Positions 17,266 through 26,412 of a stretch of 64,000 nt of DNA are shown here, piece after piece (the stretch's first letter is position 1; every line of letters starts with the position of its first letter). This stretch comes from Paraburkholderia heleia NBRC 101817. GTDB lineage: Bacteria > Pseudomonadota > Gammaproteobacteria > Burkholderiales > Burkholderiaceae. The notes beneath the pieces are model-generated. The model was not told the DNA's origin, searched no databases, and was given only the letters and a program-made list of their open reading frames with translations. A program made the position numbers and the translations under genes. The DNA is taken from positions 310,001 to 374,000 of the forward strand of contig NZ_BBJH01000006.1 of NCBI RefSeq assembly GCF_000739775.1, given 5' to 3'.

Positions 17266-18768
17266 TCAGTGCGAGTCGTCCGCCCAGGCCTTGGCCGCAC
17301 GCACCGCGCGCTGCCAGCCCGCGCGGCAGGCGTCGACCTGCGCGGCCGGCATGGACGGCGCGAAACGGCGGTCGAGCTTCCACTGGCTCTGCAGTTCGCC
17401 CACGTTCTGCCAGTAGCCGGTTGCGAGGCCGGCGAGGTAGGCCGCGCCGAGCGCCGTGGTTTCGGTGATCTTCGGGCGCACCGCGTCCACGCCGAGCAGG
17501 TCTGCCTGGAACTGCATGAGCAGATTGTTCGCGCTCGCGCCGCCGTCCACCCGCAGCTCGCCCACGCTGATGCCCGAATCCGCTTCCATTGCGGCCAGCA
17601 CATCGAGCGACTGGTACGCGATCGAATCGAGCGCCGCGCGCGCGAGGTGCGCCGCGGTCGTGCCGCGCGTCACCCCGAACAGCGTGCCGCGTGCGTGCGC
17701 GTTCCAGTGCGGCGCGCCGAGGCCCGCGAAGGCCGGCACGAGATACACGCCGTCCGTATGCGGCACGCTCGCGGCGAGCGCTTCGATTTCCGGCGCGCTC
17801 TTGATGATGCCCATGCCGTCGCGCAGCCACTGCACCACCGCGCCCGCAATGAAGATACTGCCTTCGAGCGCGTAGTTGACCTCGTCGCCGATCTGCCAGG
17901 CAATCGTCGTGACGAGGTTGTTCTTCGACTCGATGGGCTTCGTGCCCGTGTTCATCATCAGGAAGCAGCCCGTGCCGTAGGTGTTCTTCACCATGCCCGT
18001 GCTCGTGCACATCTGGCCGAACATCGCGGCCTGCTGGTCGCCCGCGATGCCGGCAAGCGGAATCTTCGAGGCGAACACCGTGGTCTTCGTCGGACCATAA
18101 ACTTCGGATGACGAACGGACTTCCGGCAGCATGCTGCGCGGAATTTCGAGCGCGTCGAGCAGTTCGTCGTCCCATTGACGCGTGTGAATATTGAAGAGCA
18201 TGGTACGCGACGCGTTCGTCACGTCGGTCACGTGCAGTTCGTGCTTCGTGAAGTTCCACACGAGCCAGCTGTCCACGGTGCCGAACGCGAGCTTGCCTCG
18301 CCGCGCTTTTTCGCGTGCGCCGGGCACGTTGTCGAGAATCCAGCGAATCTTGGTTGCCGAGAAGTACGAATCGATCGGCAGACCCGTCTTCGCGCGCACT
18401 GTCTCTTCGAGGCCGCGTGCCTTGAGCGAGTCGCAGAAGTCGGCCGTGCGGCGGTCCTGCCACACGATGGCGTTATAGACGGGATGGCCCGTCTCGCGGT
18501 CCCAGACGATCGTCGTCTCGCGCTGGTTCGTAATGCCGATCGCGGCGATATTGGTGCCGTTCATGCCGGCACGCGTCACGGCCTCGGCGGCGACGCCCGC
18601 CTGCGTCGACCAGATTTCCTGCGGATCGTGCTCGACCCAGCCCGGCTGCGGATAAATCTGTTCGAACTCCTTCTGGGCGATCGAAACGATGTTGCCCTGG
18701 CGGTCGAAAAGCATGGCGCGCGAACTCGTGGTGCCCTGGTCGAGCGCAAGAATGTACTGTTCCTGCAT
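17266..18768 (-). CDS. glpK: Glycerol kinase
   Basis: A 500-residue FGGY kinase that phosphorylates glycerol to sn-glycerol 3-phosphate using ATP. The phosphate-binding start [16 protein letters not shown] is at about residues 6-21, then [17 protein letters not shown] ([13 protein letters not shown]), [26 protein letters not shown], and the C-terminal [16 protein letters not shown]. Length is standard. ATG 18768 is preferred over ATG 18777 because GGAG then sits nine bases upstream. It lies between glpD (95-base gap) and glpF (114-base gap). Confidence 0.96.
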   Translation of the reverse strand: MQEQYILALDQGTTSSRAMLFDRQGNIVSIAQKEFEQIYPQPGWVEHDPQEIWSTQAGVAAEAVTRAGMNGTNIAAIGITNQRETTIVWDRETGHPVYNAIVWQDRRTADFCDSLKARGLEETVRAKTGLPIDSYFSATKIRWILDNVPGAREKARRGKLAFGTVDSWLVWNFTKHELHVTDVTNASRTMLFNIHTRQWDDELLDALEIPRSMLPEVRSSSEVYGPTKTTVFASKIPLAGIAGDQQAAMFGQMCTSTGMVKNTYGTGCFLMMNTGTKPIESKNNLVTTIAWQIGDEVNYALEGSIFIAGAVVQWLRDGMGIIKSAPEIEALAASVPHTDGVYLVPAFAGLGAPHWNAHARGTLFGVTRGTTAAHLARAALDSIAYQSLDVLAAMEADSGISVGELRVDGGASANNLLMQFQADLLGVDAVRPKITETTALGAAYLAGLATGYWQNVGELQSQWKLDRRFAPSMPAAQVDACRAGWQRAVRAAKAWADDSH

Positions 18769-18862
18769 GTCTCTCATCTCCGTCTGTACTAGTTGTGATG
18801 ACGCGCCGCGGGAACGGCGCGTTGGGGGGTGCGTGACTTACCTTGCGTGATGCCGGCGAGCT

Positions 18863-20431
18863 TCAGTGCTGCGCGGTCGCTGTCGCGCTTGCTGCGGCAA
18901 ACCAGTGATCGATTGCGGCGGCCACGCCATTGAGCGTGCCCGGCGCCACATGCAGGCCCAGCTTCGAGCGGCGCCACAACACGTCTTCGGCGCGCGTGGC
19001 CCATTCGGCGTTGCGCAGGTAGCGCAACTCGGCTTCGTATATGCCCGGCACAACTTCGGCGCCGAGGTCCGCGAGCGACTGCGCGTTGCCCACGAGATGC
19101 CCGGCGCGCGTACCGTACGCGCGTGCGTAGCGGCGCGCAAGCGCTGCTGGCAGCCACGCGTGGCGTCTGGCGAAGTCCTGTGCAAAAGGCTCGAAACGCG
19201 CGTTCGCGATATCGCCGCCAGGCAGCGGCACGCCCGCCGTCCACGCAGGCGCGGCGTGGCCAAGCACGCGGCACAGCATGTCCGAAGCCTCTTCCGCGAG
19301 CTTGCGGAAAGTCGTGATCTTGCCGCCGAACACCGAAAGCAGCGGCGCGCCAGCGGTTTCGTCGAGTTCGAGCTTGTAGTCGCGCGTGACGGCGGACGCG
19401 TTCTCCGCGCCCTCTTCCTCGAGCAGCGGACGCACGCCCGAGTAGGTCCATTGCACGTCGGCCGGCGAAATCTTGCGTTTGAAATAACGGTTGATCGACT
19501 CGCACAGATAGCGCGTTTCGTCGCCGTCGATCGCGACCTTCGCGGGGTCGTTGTGATACTCCACGTCGGTCGTGCCAATGAGCGTGAAGTCGTGCTCGTA
19601 CGGAATCGCGAAGATGATGCGCTTGTCCGGGTTCTGGAAGATGTACGCGTGGTCGTGCCCGAACAGGCGCTTCGTGACGATATGGCTGCCTTTCACGAGC
19701 CGCACGCTGTGCTGCGCGCCGCGCCCGAGCGCACCGTGCAGCACCTCGCCCACCCACGGGCCGGCCGCGTTGGCGATGGCGCGGGCGCGCACGTCGAAGG
19801 TGCTGCCGTCCGGGCGGCGCAGAAGCGCCTGCCATTCGCTGTCCGTGCTGCGCGCGCTGTCCGCGCCGGTCGCCGCGTTCGTGCGCACGGCGGAAACGAG
19901 CTTCGTGCGCGTGAGGATTTGCGCGCCGCGCTCCTGCGCGTCGAGCGCGTTGAGCACGACGAGGCGCGCGTCGTCGACCCAGCCGTCCGAATACACGAAG
20001 CCGCGCTGGATCGAGTCGATGAGCGGCTCGCCCGCCGCGTGGCGGCGCATGTCGATGCCGCGCGAGCCCGGCAGCAATTCGCGCTTCGCGAGATGGTCGT
20101 AGAGAAACAGGCCCATGCGAATGAGCCACGCGGGGCGCAGATTCGGCATGTGCGGCATGACGAAACGCAGCGGCCACATGATGTGGGGCGCGGCGCGCAG
20201 CAGCGTTTCGCGCTCCTGCAGCGCCTTGCGCACGAGCCCGAATTCCTTGTACTCGAGATAGCGCAGGCCGCCGTGAATCAGCTTGGTGCTGGACGACGAG
20301 GTATGCGAGGCGAGATCGTCCTGCTCGCAAAGCAGCACCGACAACCCGCGGCCGGCCGCGTCGCGCGCGATGCCCGCGCCGTTGATCCCGCCGCCCACGA
20401 CGAGCAGATCGTACCGGTTCTGTTGAGTCAC
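18863..20431 (-). CDS. glpD: Aerobic glycerol-3-phosphate dehydrogenase
   Basis: A 522-residue membrane-associated flavoenzyme that oxidises glycerol 3-phosphate to dihydroxyacetone phosphate and passes electrons to quinone. The FAD motif VVGGGINGAGIARDAAGRG is at the N-terminus, followed by the GlpD hallmark SSSSTKLIHGGLRYLE, then RELLPGSRGIDMR and SVFGGKITTFRKLAEEA. The C-terminal helical domain ends with a basic region and an Ala/Thr tail. The start is GTG 20431 with a weak ribosome-binding site. GlpR-like operators lie directly upstream. Confidence 0.95.
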   Translation of the reverse strand: MTQQNRYDLLVVGGGINGAGIARDAAGRGLSVLLCEQDDLASHTSSSSTKLIHGGLRYLEYKEFGLVRKALQERETLLRAAPHIMWPLRFVMPHMPNLRPAWLIRMGLFLYDHLAKRELLPGSRGIDMRRHAAGEPLIDSIQRGFVYSDGWVDDARLVVLNALDAQERGAQILTRTKLVSAVRTNAATGADSARSTDSEWQALLRRPDGSTFDVRARAIANAAGPWVGEVLHGALGRGAQHSVRLVKGSHIVTKRLFGHDHAYIFQNPDKRIIFAIPYEHDFTLIGTTDVEYHNDPAKVAIDGDETRYLCESINRYFKRKISPADVQWTYSGVRPLLEEEGAENASAVTRDYKLELDETAGAPLLSVFGGKITTFRKLAEEASDMLCRVLGHAAPAWTAGVPLPGGDIANARFEPFAQDFARRHAWLPAALARRYARAYGTRAGHLVGNAQSLADLGAEVVPGIYEAELRYLRNAEWATRAEDVLWRRSKLGLHVAPGTLNGVAAAIDHWFAAASATATAQH

Positions 20432-20453
20432 CCTGCTGTATCCCTAAAAGAAA

Positions 20454-20600
20454 AACGAACCTCGAAATGTTCGAATTCGAAATTTATCGAACATTAACGA
20501 AAAAGTAAAGGTTCGAATTTCAGGCGATTTACCGAAATCGGTGCGCAAACGAACACGTATCGAACAAGGCCGAACGTTCGTCAGGCGCGAACGAAAACAG
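20454..20600. promoter_or_regulatory. GlpR-like operator cluster upstream of glpD
   Basis: The 306-base gap between glpR and glpD has a clearly AT-richer 60-base core. AATGTTCGA (20466-20474) and TCGAACATT (20487-20495) form a perfect 9-bp inverted repeat, and TTCGAATTCGAA sits within it. Further TTCGAA at 20512-20517 and a perfect CGAACGTTCG palindrome at 20571-20580 follow. The motif matches the TGTTCG...CGAACA pattern of GlpR operators known in E. coli and Pseudomonas. The remaining bases to 20737 hold no gene. Confidence 0.68.
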
Positions 20601-20737
20601 GGGCGTGAGCGGGGGTCGCCGCGTGTTTCCGGTGGGCGACACCCCGCCCACACGCGAAACGCGCTGGAATTCAGGCCGGAAAGGGAAAAACGCGCGACCA
20701 ACGGGTCCGGAACAAGCGCGTACGAAAAGCCCGCGGC

Positions 20738-21532
20738 TTACGCGGCGACGTGGACCTGCGTGCCCGCCGCGAGCACCGCCTCGTTCATTTCCTCAGGCAG
20801 CGGCTCGTCGGTGAAGAGCGCGTGAATCTGGCTCAGATGCCCCTGGCGCACGAGCGCCGGGCGGCCGACCTTCGAATGGTCGGCCACGAGATAGACCGTG
20901 CGCGCATGCTCGATAATGGCCTGCGCCACGCGGACTTCGCGCGTGTCGAAGTCGCGCAGCGTGCCGTCGGTCTCGATAGCCGAGGTGCCGATGATCGCGT
21001 AATCCACCTTGAACTGGCGGATGAAGTCGATGGTGTGCTCGCCGACGATCCCCTTGTCCCAGGGCCGCACGACGCCGCCCGTGATCATCACTTCACAGTC
21101 GGCGTAGCCGCTCATCACGCTCGCCACGTTGAGATTGTTCGTGACGACGCGCAGGCCCTGATGATGATTGAGCGCGCGCGCGACTTCCTCGGTCGTGGTG
21201 CCGAGGTTGATGAAGAGCGAGGCCTGATCGGGAATATGCTGGGCCGCAAGGGCCGCGATGCGGCGCTTCTCCTCATGGAACATGTGCTGCCGCGCACTGT
21301 ACGAGACGTTCTCCGCACTCGTCGGCAGGCTCGCGCCGCCATGATAGCGGCGCAGCAGATTCATGTCGGCGAGCCAGTTCACGTCGCGGCGGATGGTTTG
21401 CGGCGTAACGTCGAAATGCGAGGCGAGATCGTCGACCGTGACGAAGCCGTCGCGTTGCACCCATTCGAGCATTGCCTGCTGGCGCGCGTTCAGGGTGAGG
21501 CGAGGATCTCGTGTCATTGGCTCGTTTGGCAT
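20738..21532 (-). CDS. glpR: Glycerol-3-phosphate regulon repressor (DeoR family)
   Basis: A 264-residue DeoR-type repressor. The N-terminal winged helix is at about residues 13-66 (RQQAMLEWVQRDGFVTVDDLASHF, then TPQTIRRDVNWLADMNLLRRYHGGA), and the sugar-phosphate sensor domain follows with INLGTTTEEVARAL and TSAIETDGTLRDFDTREV. It should repress glpDKF and release DNA when glycerol 3-phosphate binds. It is upstream of glpD on the same strand with its own transcript likely. ATG 21532 or ATG 21517 (MTRDPRLT) are possible starts. Confidence 0.9.
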   Translation of the reverse strand: MPNEPMTRDPRLTLNARQQAMLEWVQRDGFVTVDDLASHFDVTPQTIRRDVNWLADMNLLRRYHGGASLPTSAENVSYSARQHMFHEEKRRIAALAAQHIPDQASLFINLGTTTEEVARALNHHQGLRVVTNNLNVASVMSGYADCEVMITGGVVRPWDKGIVGEHTIDFIRQFKVDYAIIGTSAIETDGTLRDFDTREVRVAQAIIEHARTVYLVADHSKVGRPALVRQGHLSQIHALFTDEPLPEEMNEAVLAAGTQVHVAA

Positions 21533-21650
21533 GCAAGTGAGGACCGGCCTATTGTAAGGGCTTGCCCAGCCGAATCAGGAGAAAGCCGATGCATGCCGTA
21601 TGCAAATGGATAGCAGGCGCCGCACGCTTTTTTATTGACCAGAATTTCCA

Positions 21651-21690
21651 TTTTACTGGATAATGACTCCATTATCCCGGAATAAAATCC
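21651..21690. promoter_or_regulatory. Palindromic operator before the XRE/cupin gene
   Basis: GGATAAT-gactcc-ATTATCC (21658-21677) is a perfect 7-bp dyad, flanked by TTTTA on the left and TAAAAT on the right, ending just before ATG 21692. Position suggests autoregulation by the product of the gene that follows. The sequence is markedly AT-rich for this genome. Confidence 0.5.
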
Positions 21691-21691
21691 A

Positions 21692-22282
21692 ATGGACAAC
21701 CCGACCGACGCCGGCATCAACGAGCGCATTGCCCGCTGCGTGCGCGACCTGCGCGCCACGCGCGGTCTGACGCTCGACGCGCTGGCCGCGCGCAGCGGCG
21801 TGAGCCGTTCGATGATCTCGATGATCGAGCGCGGCGCCGCCAGCCCCACGGCCGTGGTGCTCGAAAAGCTTGCGGCTGGGCTGTCGGTCTCGATGGCGAG
21901 CCTTTTCGGCGCAAGCAGCAAAAGCGCGCCCGCTATGCCGCTGGTGCGCCGCGCGCAGCAGGCCCAGTGGCGCGACCCGCAGTCGGGCTATACGCGCAGG
22001 AGCGTCTCGCCGCCCAATTGGCCTTCGCCGATCCAGCTGGTCGAAGTGGATTTCCCCGCTGGCGCGCGCGTCGCCTACGAAACGGGCAGCCGCGAGAATG
22101 TGATTCACCAGCAGGTCTGGGTCATGGATGGACGGATCGACGTGGAGCTGGGCAACGAACGGCATGCGCTTCATGCAGGCGACTGCCTCGCCATGCGGCT
22201 CGATCAGCCGCTGATCTTCAGCAATCCAGGCTCGCAGGCCGCGCGCTACGTCGTCGCCATTTGCGACGCAAGCGGTATCTGA
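21692..22282 (+). CDS. XRE-family regulator with C-terminal cupin sensor
   Basis: A 196-residue regulator. An HTH_3 domain occupies about residues 10-66 (LRATRGLTLDALAARSGVSRSMISMIERG), and a cupin fold about residues 90-190 (PAGARVAYETGSRENVIHQQVWVMDGRIDVELG, then GDCLAMRLDQP). Such proteins sense a small ligand through the cupin and repress nearby genes. The acetyltransferase gene 53 bases downstream on the same strand is the likely partner and target. The palindrome overlapping its promoter suggests that it controls itself. Confidence 0.86.
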   Translation: MDNPTDAGINERIARCVRDLRATRGLTLDALAARSGVSRSMISMIERGAASPTAVVLEKLAAGLSVSMASLFGASSKSAPAMPLVRRAQQAQWRDPQSGYTRRSVSPPNWPSPIQLVEVDFPAGARVAYETGSRENVIHQQVWVMDGRIDVELGNERHALHAGDCLAMRLDQPLIFSNPGSQAARYVVAICDASGI

Positions 22283-22335
22283 ACCCGCGTCATCCGGCTC
22301 GATCTGCCACCCTTTTCATTTAAAGAGGATTCCAC

Positions 22336-22884
22336 ATGAATTCGAACTCAGAGAGCGATGGCGTGCGCTTCATCGATTGCAACGAAACGGACCACGCGCC
22401 GGCGATTCTCGCGATCCTCAACGACGCAATCGTCAATTCAACCGCGCTCTACGACTACAAGCCTCGTCCGCCCGAGGCAATGGCAACGTGGTTCGGCACC
22501 AAGCGCGCGAACCGTTTTCCGGTCGTGGGCGCCGTGGACGAAGCCGGCACGCTACTCGGCTTCGCGAGCTGGGGCACGTTTCGCGCGTTTCCCGCCAACA
22601 AGTACACGGTCGAGCACAGCGTCTACGTGCACCGCGACCAGCGCGGCCGCGGCCTCGGCGAACGCCTGCTGCTGGAGTTGATCCGCCGCGCCCGTGAGCA
22701 ACAGATTCACGTGCTCGTGGGCTGCATCGACGCGACCAATGCCGGCAGCATCGCGCTGCACGCCAAGCTGGGCTTCACGCACTCGGGAACGATCAAGGAA
22801 GTGGGATTCAAGTTCGGACGCTGGCTCGACGCCGCGTTTTACCAGCTCAATCTGGAGATGCCCGCCCCGCCCGTGGACGGCTGA
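22336..22884 (+). CDS. GNAT N-acetyltransferase (phosphinothricin/methionine sulfone type)
   Basis: A 182-residue acetyltransferase of the Pat/MnaT class. It has FASWGTFRAFPANKYTVEHSVYVH and the acetyl-CoA loop RDQRGRGLGERLLLELI (about residues 97-113), then GCIDATNAGSIALHAKLGFTHSGTIKEVG. These enzymes acetylate phosphinothricin, methionine sulfoximine or methionine sulfone; the physiological substrate is not certain. It follows the XRE/cupin regulator gene and is probably co-transcribed with it. AGAGGA precedes ATG 22336. Confidence 0.87.
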   Translation: MNSNSESDGVRFIDCNETDHAPAILAILNDAIVNSTALYDYKPRPPEAMATWFGTKRANRFPVVGAVDEAGTLLGFASWGTFRAFPANKYTVEHSVYVHRDQRGRGLGERLLLELIRRAREQQIHVLVGCIDATNAGSIALHAKLGFTHSGTIKEVGFKFGRWLDAAFYQLNLEMPAPPVDG

Positions 22885-22903
22885 CGCTCGCGCGCCCGGC
22901 GCC

Positions 22904-23257
22904 TCAACGCGTGCTCGAACGGGCGGCAGCCGCCGTCATGGCGTTGCGGATATGGCGCGCCCGCAGCGGCGCGCGGGCCGCGCGCTTCGAGGCACACGCC
23001 GCGCGCGTGGCACGCAGCTTCGCCTGACTGCGGCTGCGGGACTCGGCCTCGCGCGTGGCGCGCCGCGCCTGCCTGCGCACGACGAGGAGCACGCAGACGA
23101 TTGCCGCGACCACGGCCACGCGAAACGGCGGCGACTCGAAGGCGCGTTCCGGCACGTGCAGCAGAAGAATGGAAATGAACACGGCGGCCTGAATGAGGAT
23201 CGCCGAAAGCGAGGCAGCGAAGAGGTAGGCGTGCAGGCGATCGGTCGGCGGCTTCAT
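22904..23257 (-). CDS. Small two-span membrane protein of unknown function
   Basis: A 117-residue protein with two hydrophobic helices (about residues 10-34 and 46-62) followed by a strongly basic, Arg/Ala-rich cytoplasmic tail (residues 62-117). I do not recognise a family. GGAG nine bases before ATG 23257 and the coherent membrane topology argue that it is real. It converges with the acetyltransferase gene, 19 bases apart. The basic tail could bind nucleic acid or phospholipid, but that is speculation. Confidence 0.6.
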   Translation of the reverse strand: MKPPTDRLHAYLFAASLSAILIQAAVFISILLLHVPERAFESPPFRVAVVAAIVCVLLVVRRQARRATREAESRSRSQAKLRATRAACASKRAARAPLRARHIRNAMTAAAARSSTR

Positions 23258-23330
23258 GGGGCTGCACTCCAGAAAGTTGCGCGGACAACGATATCCGGTA
23301 TGACGGATTCCGCTCTACGCCACGGGGGTT

Positions 23331-23359
23331 TCAGGCGAATGTCAGGCGAATGTCAGGCG
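23331..23359. repeat. Short tandem repeat, 11-bp unit
   Basis: TCAGGCGAATG occurs twice head to tail (23331-23341, 23342-23352) and is followed by a third partial copy TCAGGCG. It lies in the 374-base gap 23258-23631, which otherwise holds no gene but contains two palindromes, CTTACGTAAG (23564-23573) and GCTTAAGC (23579-23586), just before the next gene's promoter region. Confidence 0.6.
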
Positions 23360-23631
23360 CAGGGCACCGCGCGACGCTGGACAGGGTGATGAGATCGTGC
23401 CTGTTCCAGGCTGAAGAGAACCTTAAGGAAAGGCGTCTGCAATCACGCTTTTAGCGTCGGACGACAATTCTGTATGCACGAGCCTTGCCAGCGCCTTTCA
23501 TCACCTTTCGTCCTGCCTCGATTCATGCACGGCGTGAGAAGGTCTCTTCCGGTTCGTTCAGTGCTTACGTAAGGTTGGCTTAAGCTCGCCGCCGTACCCT
23601 TGCACGCAGTAATCCGTACGGCAATGCAGTC

Positions 23632-23901
23632 ATGAATCGCACTTATGAATACCGCGGCTACACAATCCGCGTGGGCGTCGAAACAAATGGCACGGTCCCG
23701 CTCGAGCGCCTGGAAACCGGACGGCCTCGCTACACAGCGGTGGTGAGCATCACGGCGATCGACGAGCCCGCCTCGCCCTCGCCCCGGAAAATCGACAGCG
23801 CCGCCGGGCTGCCCTTCAACTCCGATATCGACGCCTTGATGGGCGGCTACAGCGAGGCCCGCCGCCTGATCGACGCACAGCTCGCCGCAGCGGCGCCCTG
23901 A
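23632..23901 (+). CDS. Conserved-type small hypothetical protein
   Basis: An 89-residue soluble protein beginning MNRTYEYRGYTIRVGVET and ending LIDAQLAAAAP. The EYRGYTIRV and PRYTAVVSITAID strands suggest a small beta-sheet unit followed by a C-terminal helix. I recognise the style from small Burkholderia proteins but cannot name a family or function. The palindromes at 23564-23586 lie some 50 bases upstream and might be operators. It ends in front of a bidirectional terminator. Confidence 0.65.
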   Translation: MNRTYEYRGYTIRVGVETNGTVPLERLETGRPRYTAVVSITAIDEPASPSPRKIDSAAGLPFNSDIDALMGGYSEARRLIDAQLAAAAP

Positions 23902-23916
23902 CCCGTCAACGCAAAA

Positions 23917-23949
23917 AAACGCGCGACAGCCAGAAGCCGTCGCGCGTTT
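23917..23949. terminator. Bidirectional terminator between convergent genes
   Basis: AAACGCGCGAC-11 bases-GTCGCGCGTTT is a perfect 11-bp stem. On the minus strand it is followed by a run of seven T residues, making it a strong terminator for maeB; on the plus strand by TTTCTC for the small hypothetical gene. Confidence 0.85.
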
Positions 23950-23986
23950 CTCATCGGGACGCACAGCGTGCGTCCTGTCCCTGCAC

Positions 23987-26272
23987 TCAGTCGCGGTTCG
24001 CCTGCAACACGGTCAGCGCGGCCATGTTGATGATGCGTCGCACCGTCGAGCTCGAGGTCAGCACGTTCACCGGCGCATTCACGCCCAGCAGGAACGGGCC
24101 GACCGCCACGTTGCTGCCCGCACCCGTCTTGAGCAGGTTGTAGGCGATGTTGCCCGAGTCCACGTTCGGGCACACGAGCAGGTTCGCCGCGCCCTTGAGC
24201 TTCGAATGCGGCAGGATACGCAGGCGCAGGGCTTCGTCCAGCGCGCAGTCGCCGTGCATTTCCCCATCGATTTCCAGATCGGGATGCTTTTCCGTCACGA
24301 GCTTGAGCACTTCACGCATCTTCGTGCCCGAAGCCGAGCTGCCCGAGCCGAAGTTCGAACGCGAGAGCAGCGCGACCTTCGGCTGCAGATTCAGCCATTC
24401 CATCTGACGTGCCGCGGCCAGCGTGAATTCGGCGATCTGCCCGGCGTCCGGGTTGTCGTTCACGTGCGTGTCGACGATCGCGACCGTGCGCTTGTCGAGC
24501 AGCAGGATGTTCATCGCCGCATACGTATTCGCGTTGCGCTGCTTGCCGATCACCTCGTCGACGAAGCGCAGGTGGTCGTGATACGCGCCCACGGTGCCGC
24601 ACACCATGCCGTCCGCGTCGCCCACGCGCACCATCATCGCGCCGATCAGCGTGAGGCGGCGGCGCATTTCCACGCGCGCCATTTCCTTCGAAATGCCGTC
24701 GCGGCAACGCAGTTCCCAGTAAGTCGTCCAGTACTGGTGGAAGCGCTCGTCGTATTCGGGGTTCGTGACTTCCACGTCTTCGCCGAGCTTCAGGCGCAGA
24801 CCGAACTTCTCGATACGGGCGAGCAGCACTTCCGGACGGCCGATCAGGATCGGACGTGCGAGCTTCTCGTCGACGATCACCTGCACCGCACGCAGCACGC
24901 GCTCTTCCTCGCCTTCGGCGAACACGATGCGCGACTTGCCGCCGTCACGCACGAACTGCTTCGCGGCCGAGAAAATCGGCTTCATGAACGCGCCCGAGTG
25001 ATACACGAACTGCTGAAGCTCGTTCGTGTAGGCGCCAAAGTCGTCGATGGGGCGCGTGGCCACGCCGTCTTCCATCGCCGCCTTCGCAACGGCCGGCGCG
25101 ATACGCACGATCAGCCGCGAGTCGAACGGTTTCGGAATCAGGTACTTCGGGCCAAAGCGCAGATCATAGGCGCCGTATGCGGCCGCCACCGAATCGTTCA
25201 GTTCTTCTTCCGCGAGCCTGGCGATCGCGTGCACGGCCGCGATTTCCATGTTGCGGGTGATGGTCGTTGCGCCCACATCGAGTGCGCCGCGGAAGATGTA
25301 CGGGAAGCACAGCACGTTGTTGACCTGGTTCGGGAAGTCCGAACGGCCCGTGGCGATCACCGCGTCCGGGCGCGCCTCGAGCGCGACCTCGGGGAAGATT
25401 TCCGGCGTGGGGTTGGCGAGCGCGAGAATCAGCGGCTTGTCCGCCATCTTCCTGACCATCTCGGGCTTGAGCACGCCGCCCGCCGAAAGGCCCAGAAACA
25501 CGTCCGCGCCTTCGATCACCTCGGAAAGCGAGCGGGCCGAGGTGTCCTGCGCGAAGCGTTCCTTGTCCGGGTCCATGAGCGTCGTGCGGCCCTGGTAGAC
25601 CACGCCGTCGATGTCGGTCACCCAGATGTTCTTCAGCGGCAGGCCCAGATCCACCATGAGATCCAGACAGGCCAGCGCCGCCGCGCCCGCGCCCGAGGTC
25701 ACGACCTTGACCTTCGTGATGTCCTTGCCGATCACTTTCAGGCCGTTCATGAACGCGGCCGAAACGGTGATGGCGGTGCCGTGCTGATCGTCGTGGAAGA
25801 CCGGAATCTTCATGCGCTCGCGCAGCTTGCGTTCGACCGTGAAGCAGTCGGGGGCCTTGATGTCTTCCAGATTGATGCCGCCGAACGTGGCTTCGAGGCT
25901 CGCGATGATGTCCACGAGCTTGTCCGGGTCGCTTTCGGTGATTTCGATGTCGAACACGTCGATGCCGGCGAACTTCTTGAAGAGCACCGCCTTGCCTTCC
26001 ATGACCGGCTTGGAGGCCAGCGCGCCGATGTTGCCGAGACCCAGCACGGCCGAACCGTTCGTGATCACGCCCACCAGGTTGCCGCGCGCCGTGTAGCGAA
26101 ACGAGTTCTGCGGATTGTCGACGATCTCCTCGCAGGCCACGGCCACGCCCGGCGTATAGGCGAGCGCGAGGTCGCGCTGGGTGACGAGCGGCTTGCTGGC
26201 CGTCACCGAAATCTTGCCCGGAGTGGGGAATTCGTGATATTCGAGGGCGGCCTGACGATCGGTCTTGTTCAT
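23987..26272 (-). CDS. maeB: NADP-dependent malic enzyme with phosphotransacetylase-like domain
   Basis: A 761-residue fusion typical of Gram-negative MaeB. The N-terminal malic enzyme half (about 1-430) has [59 protein letters not shown] and [15 protein letters not shown]. The C-terminal half (about 440-761) is phosphotransacetylase-like ([26 protein letters not shown]), usually a regulatory acetyl-CoA-sensing module. It decarboxylates malate to pyruvate, making NADPH. ATG 26272 (MNKTDRQ) is the family start, although the frame is open to 26299. It is divergent from a LysR gene and ends in a strong terminator. Confidence 0.94.
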   Translation of the reverse strand: MNKTDRQAALEYHEFPTPGKISVTASKPLVTQRDLALAYTPGVAVACEEIVDNPQNSFRYTARGNLVGVITNGSAVLGLGNIGALASKPVMEGKAVLFKKFAGIDVFDIEITESDPDKLVDIIASLEATFGGINLEDIKAPDCFTVERKLRERMKIPVFHDDQHGTAITVSAAFMNGLKVIGKDITKVKVVTSGAGAAALACLDLMVDLGLPLKNIWVTDIDGVVYQGRTTLMDPDKERFAQDTSARSLSEVIEGADVFLGLSAGGVLKPEMVRKMADKPLILALANPTPEIFPEVALEARPDAVIATGRSDFPNQVNNVLCFPYIFRGALDVGATTITRNMEIAAVHAIARLAEEELNDSVAAAYGAYDLRFGPKYLIPKPFDSRLIVRIAPAVAKAAMEDGVATRPIDDFGAYTNELQQFVYHSGAFMKPIFSAAKQFVRDGGKSRIVFAEGEEERVLRAVQVIVDEKLARPILIGRPEVLLARIEKFGLRLKLGEDVEVTNPEYDERFHQYWTTYWELRCRDGISKEMARVEMRRRLTLIGAMMVRVGDADGMVCGTVGAYHDHLRFVDEVIGKQRNANTYAAMNILLLDKRTVAIVDTHVNDNPDAGQIAEFTLAAARQMEWLNLQPKVALLSRSNFGSGSSASGTKMREVLKLVTEKHPDLEIDGEMHGDCALDEALRLRILPHSKLKGAANLLVCPNVDSGNIAYNLLKTGAGSNVAVGPFLLGVNAPVNVLTSSSTVRRIINMAALTVLQANRD

Positions 26273-26412
26273 GTTCCTCACTCTGATAGTGTGCCGCACG
26301 CACGGAAGGCGCGGCGGTCGGGTTCGAATGAGGCGATTCTAGAGAGCCCTCATAACCTGCTCATTTTGATTTAGTATGGGGCCATCATTTTTTGGTAATA
26401 CCTTGGGGAATC

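Noticed and set aside
18866..20497. Long plus-strand open frame opposite glpD
   Set aside because: Composition is the typical Arg/His/Ala antisense of a high-GC gene, and glpD is unmistakable on the other strand.
23443..23964. Minus-strand frame across the palindromes and the 89-residue gene
   Set aside because: It reads through the terminator and opposite a better plus-strand gene, and has no ribosome-binding site.
24206..26374. Very long plus-strand open frame (722 codons) opposite maeB
   Set aside because: It is the antisense of a clear malic enzyme, rich in Arg/His/Val from GC-skewed complementary codons, with no domain or start signal.
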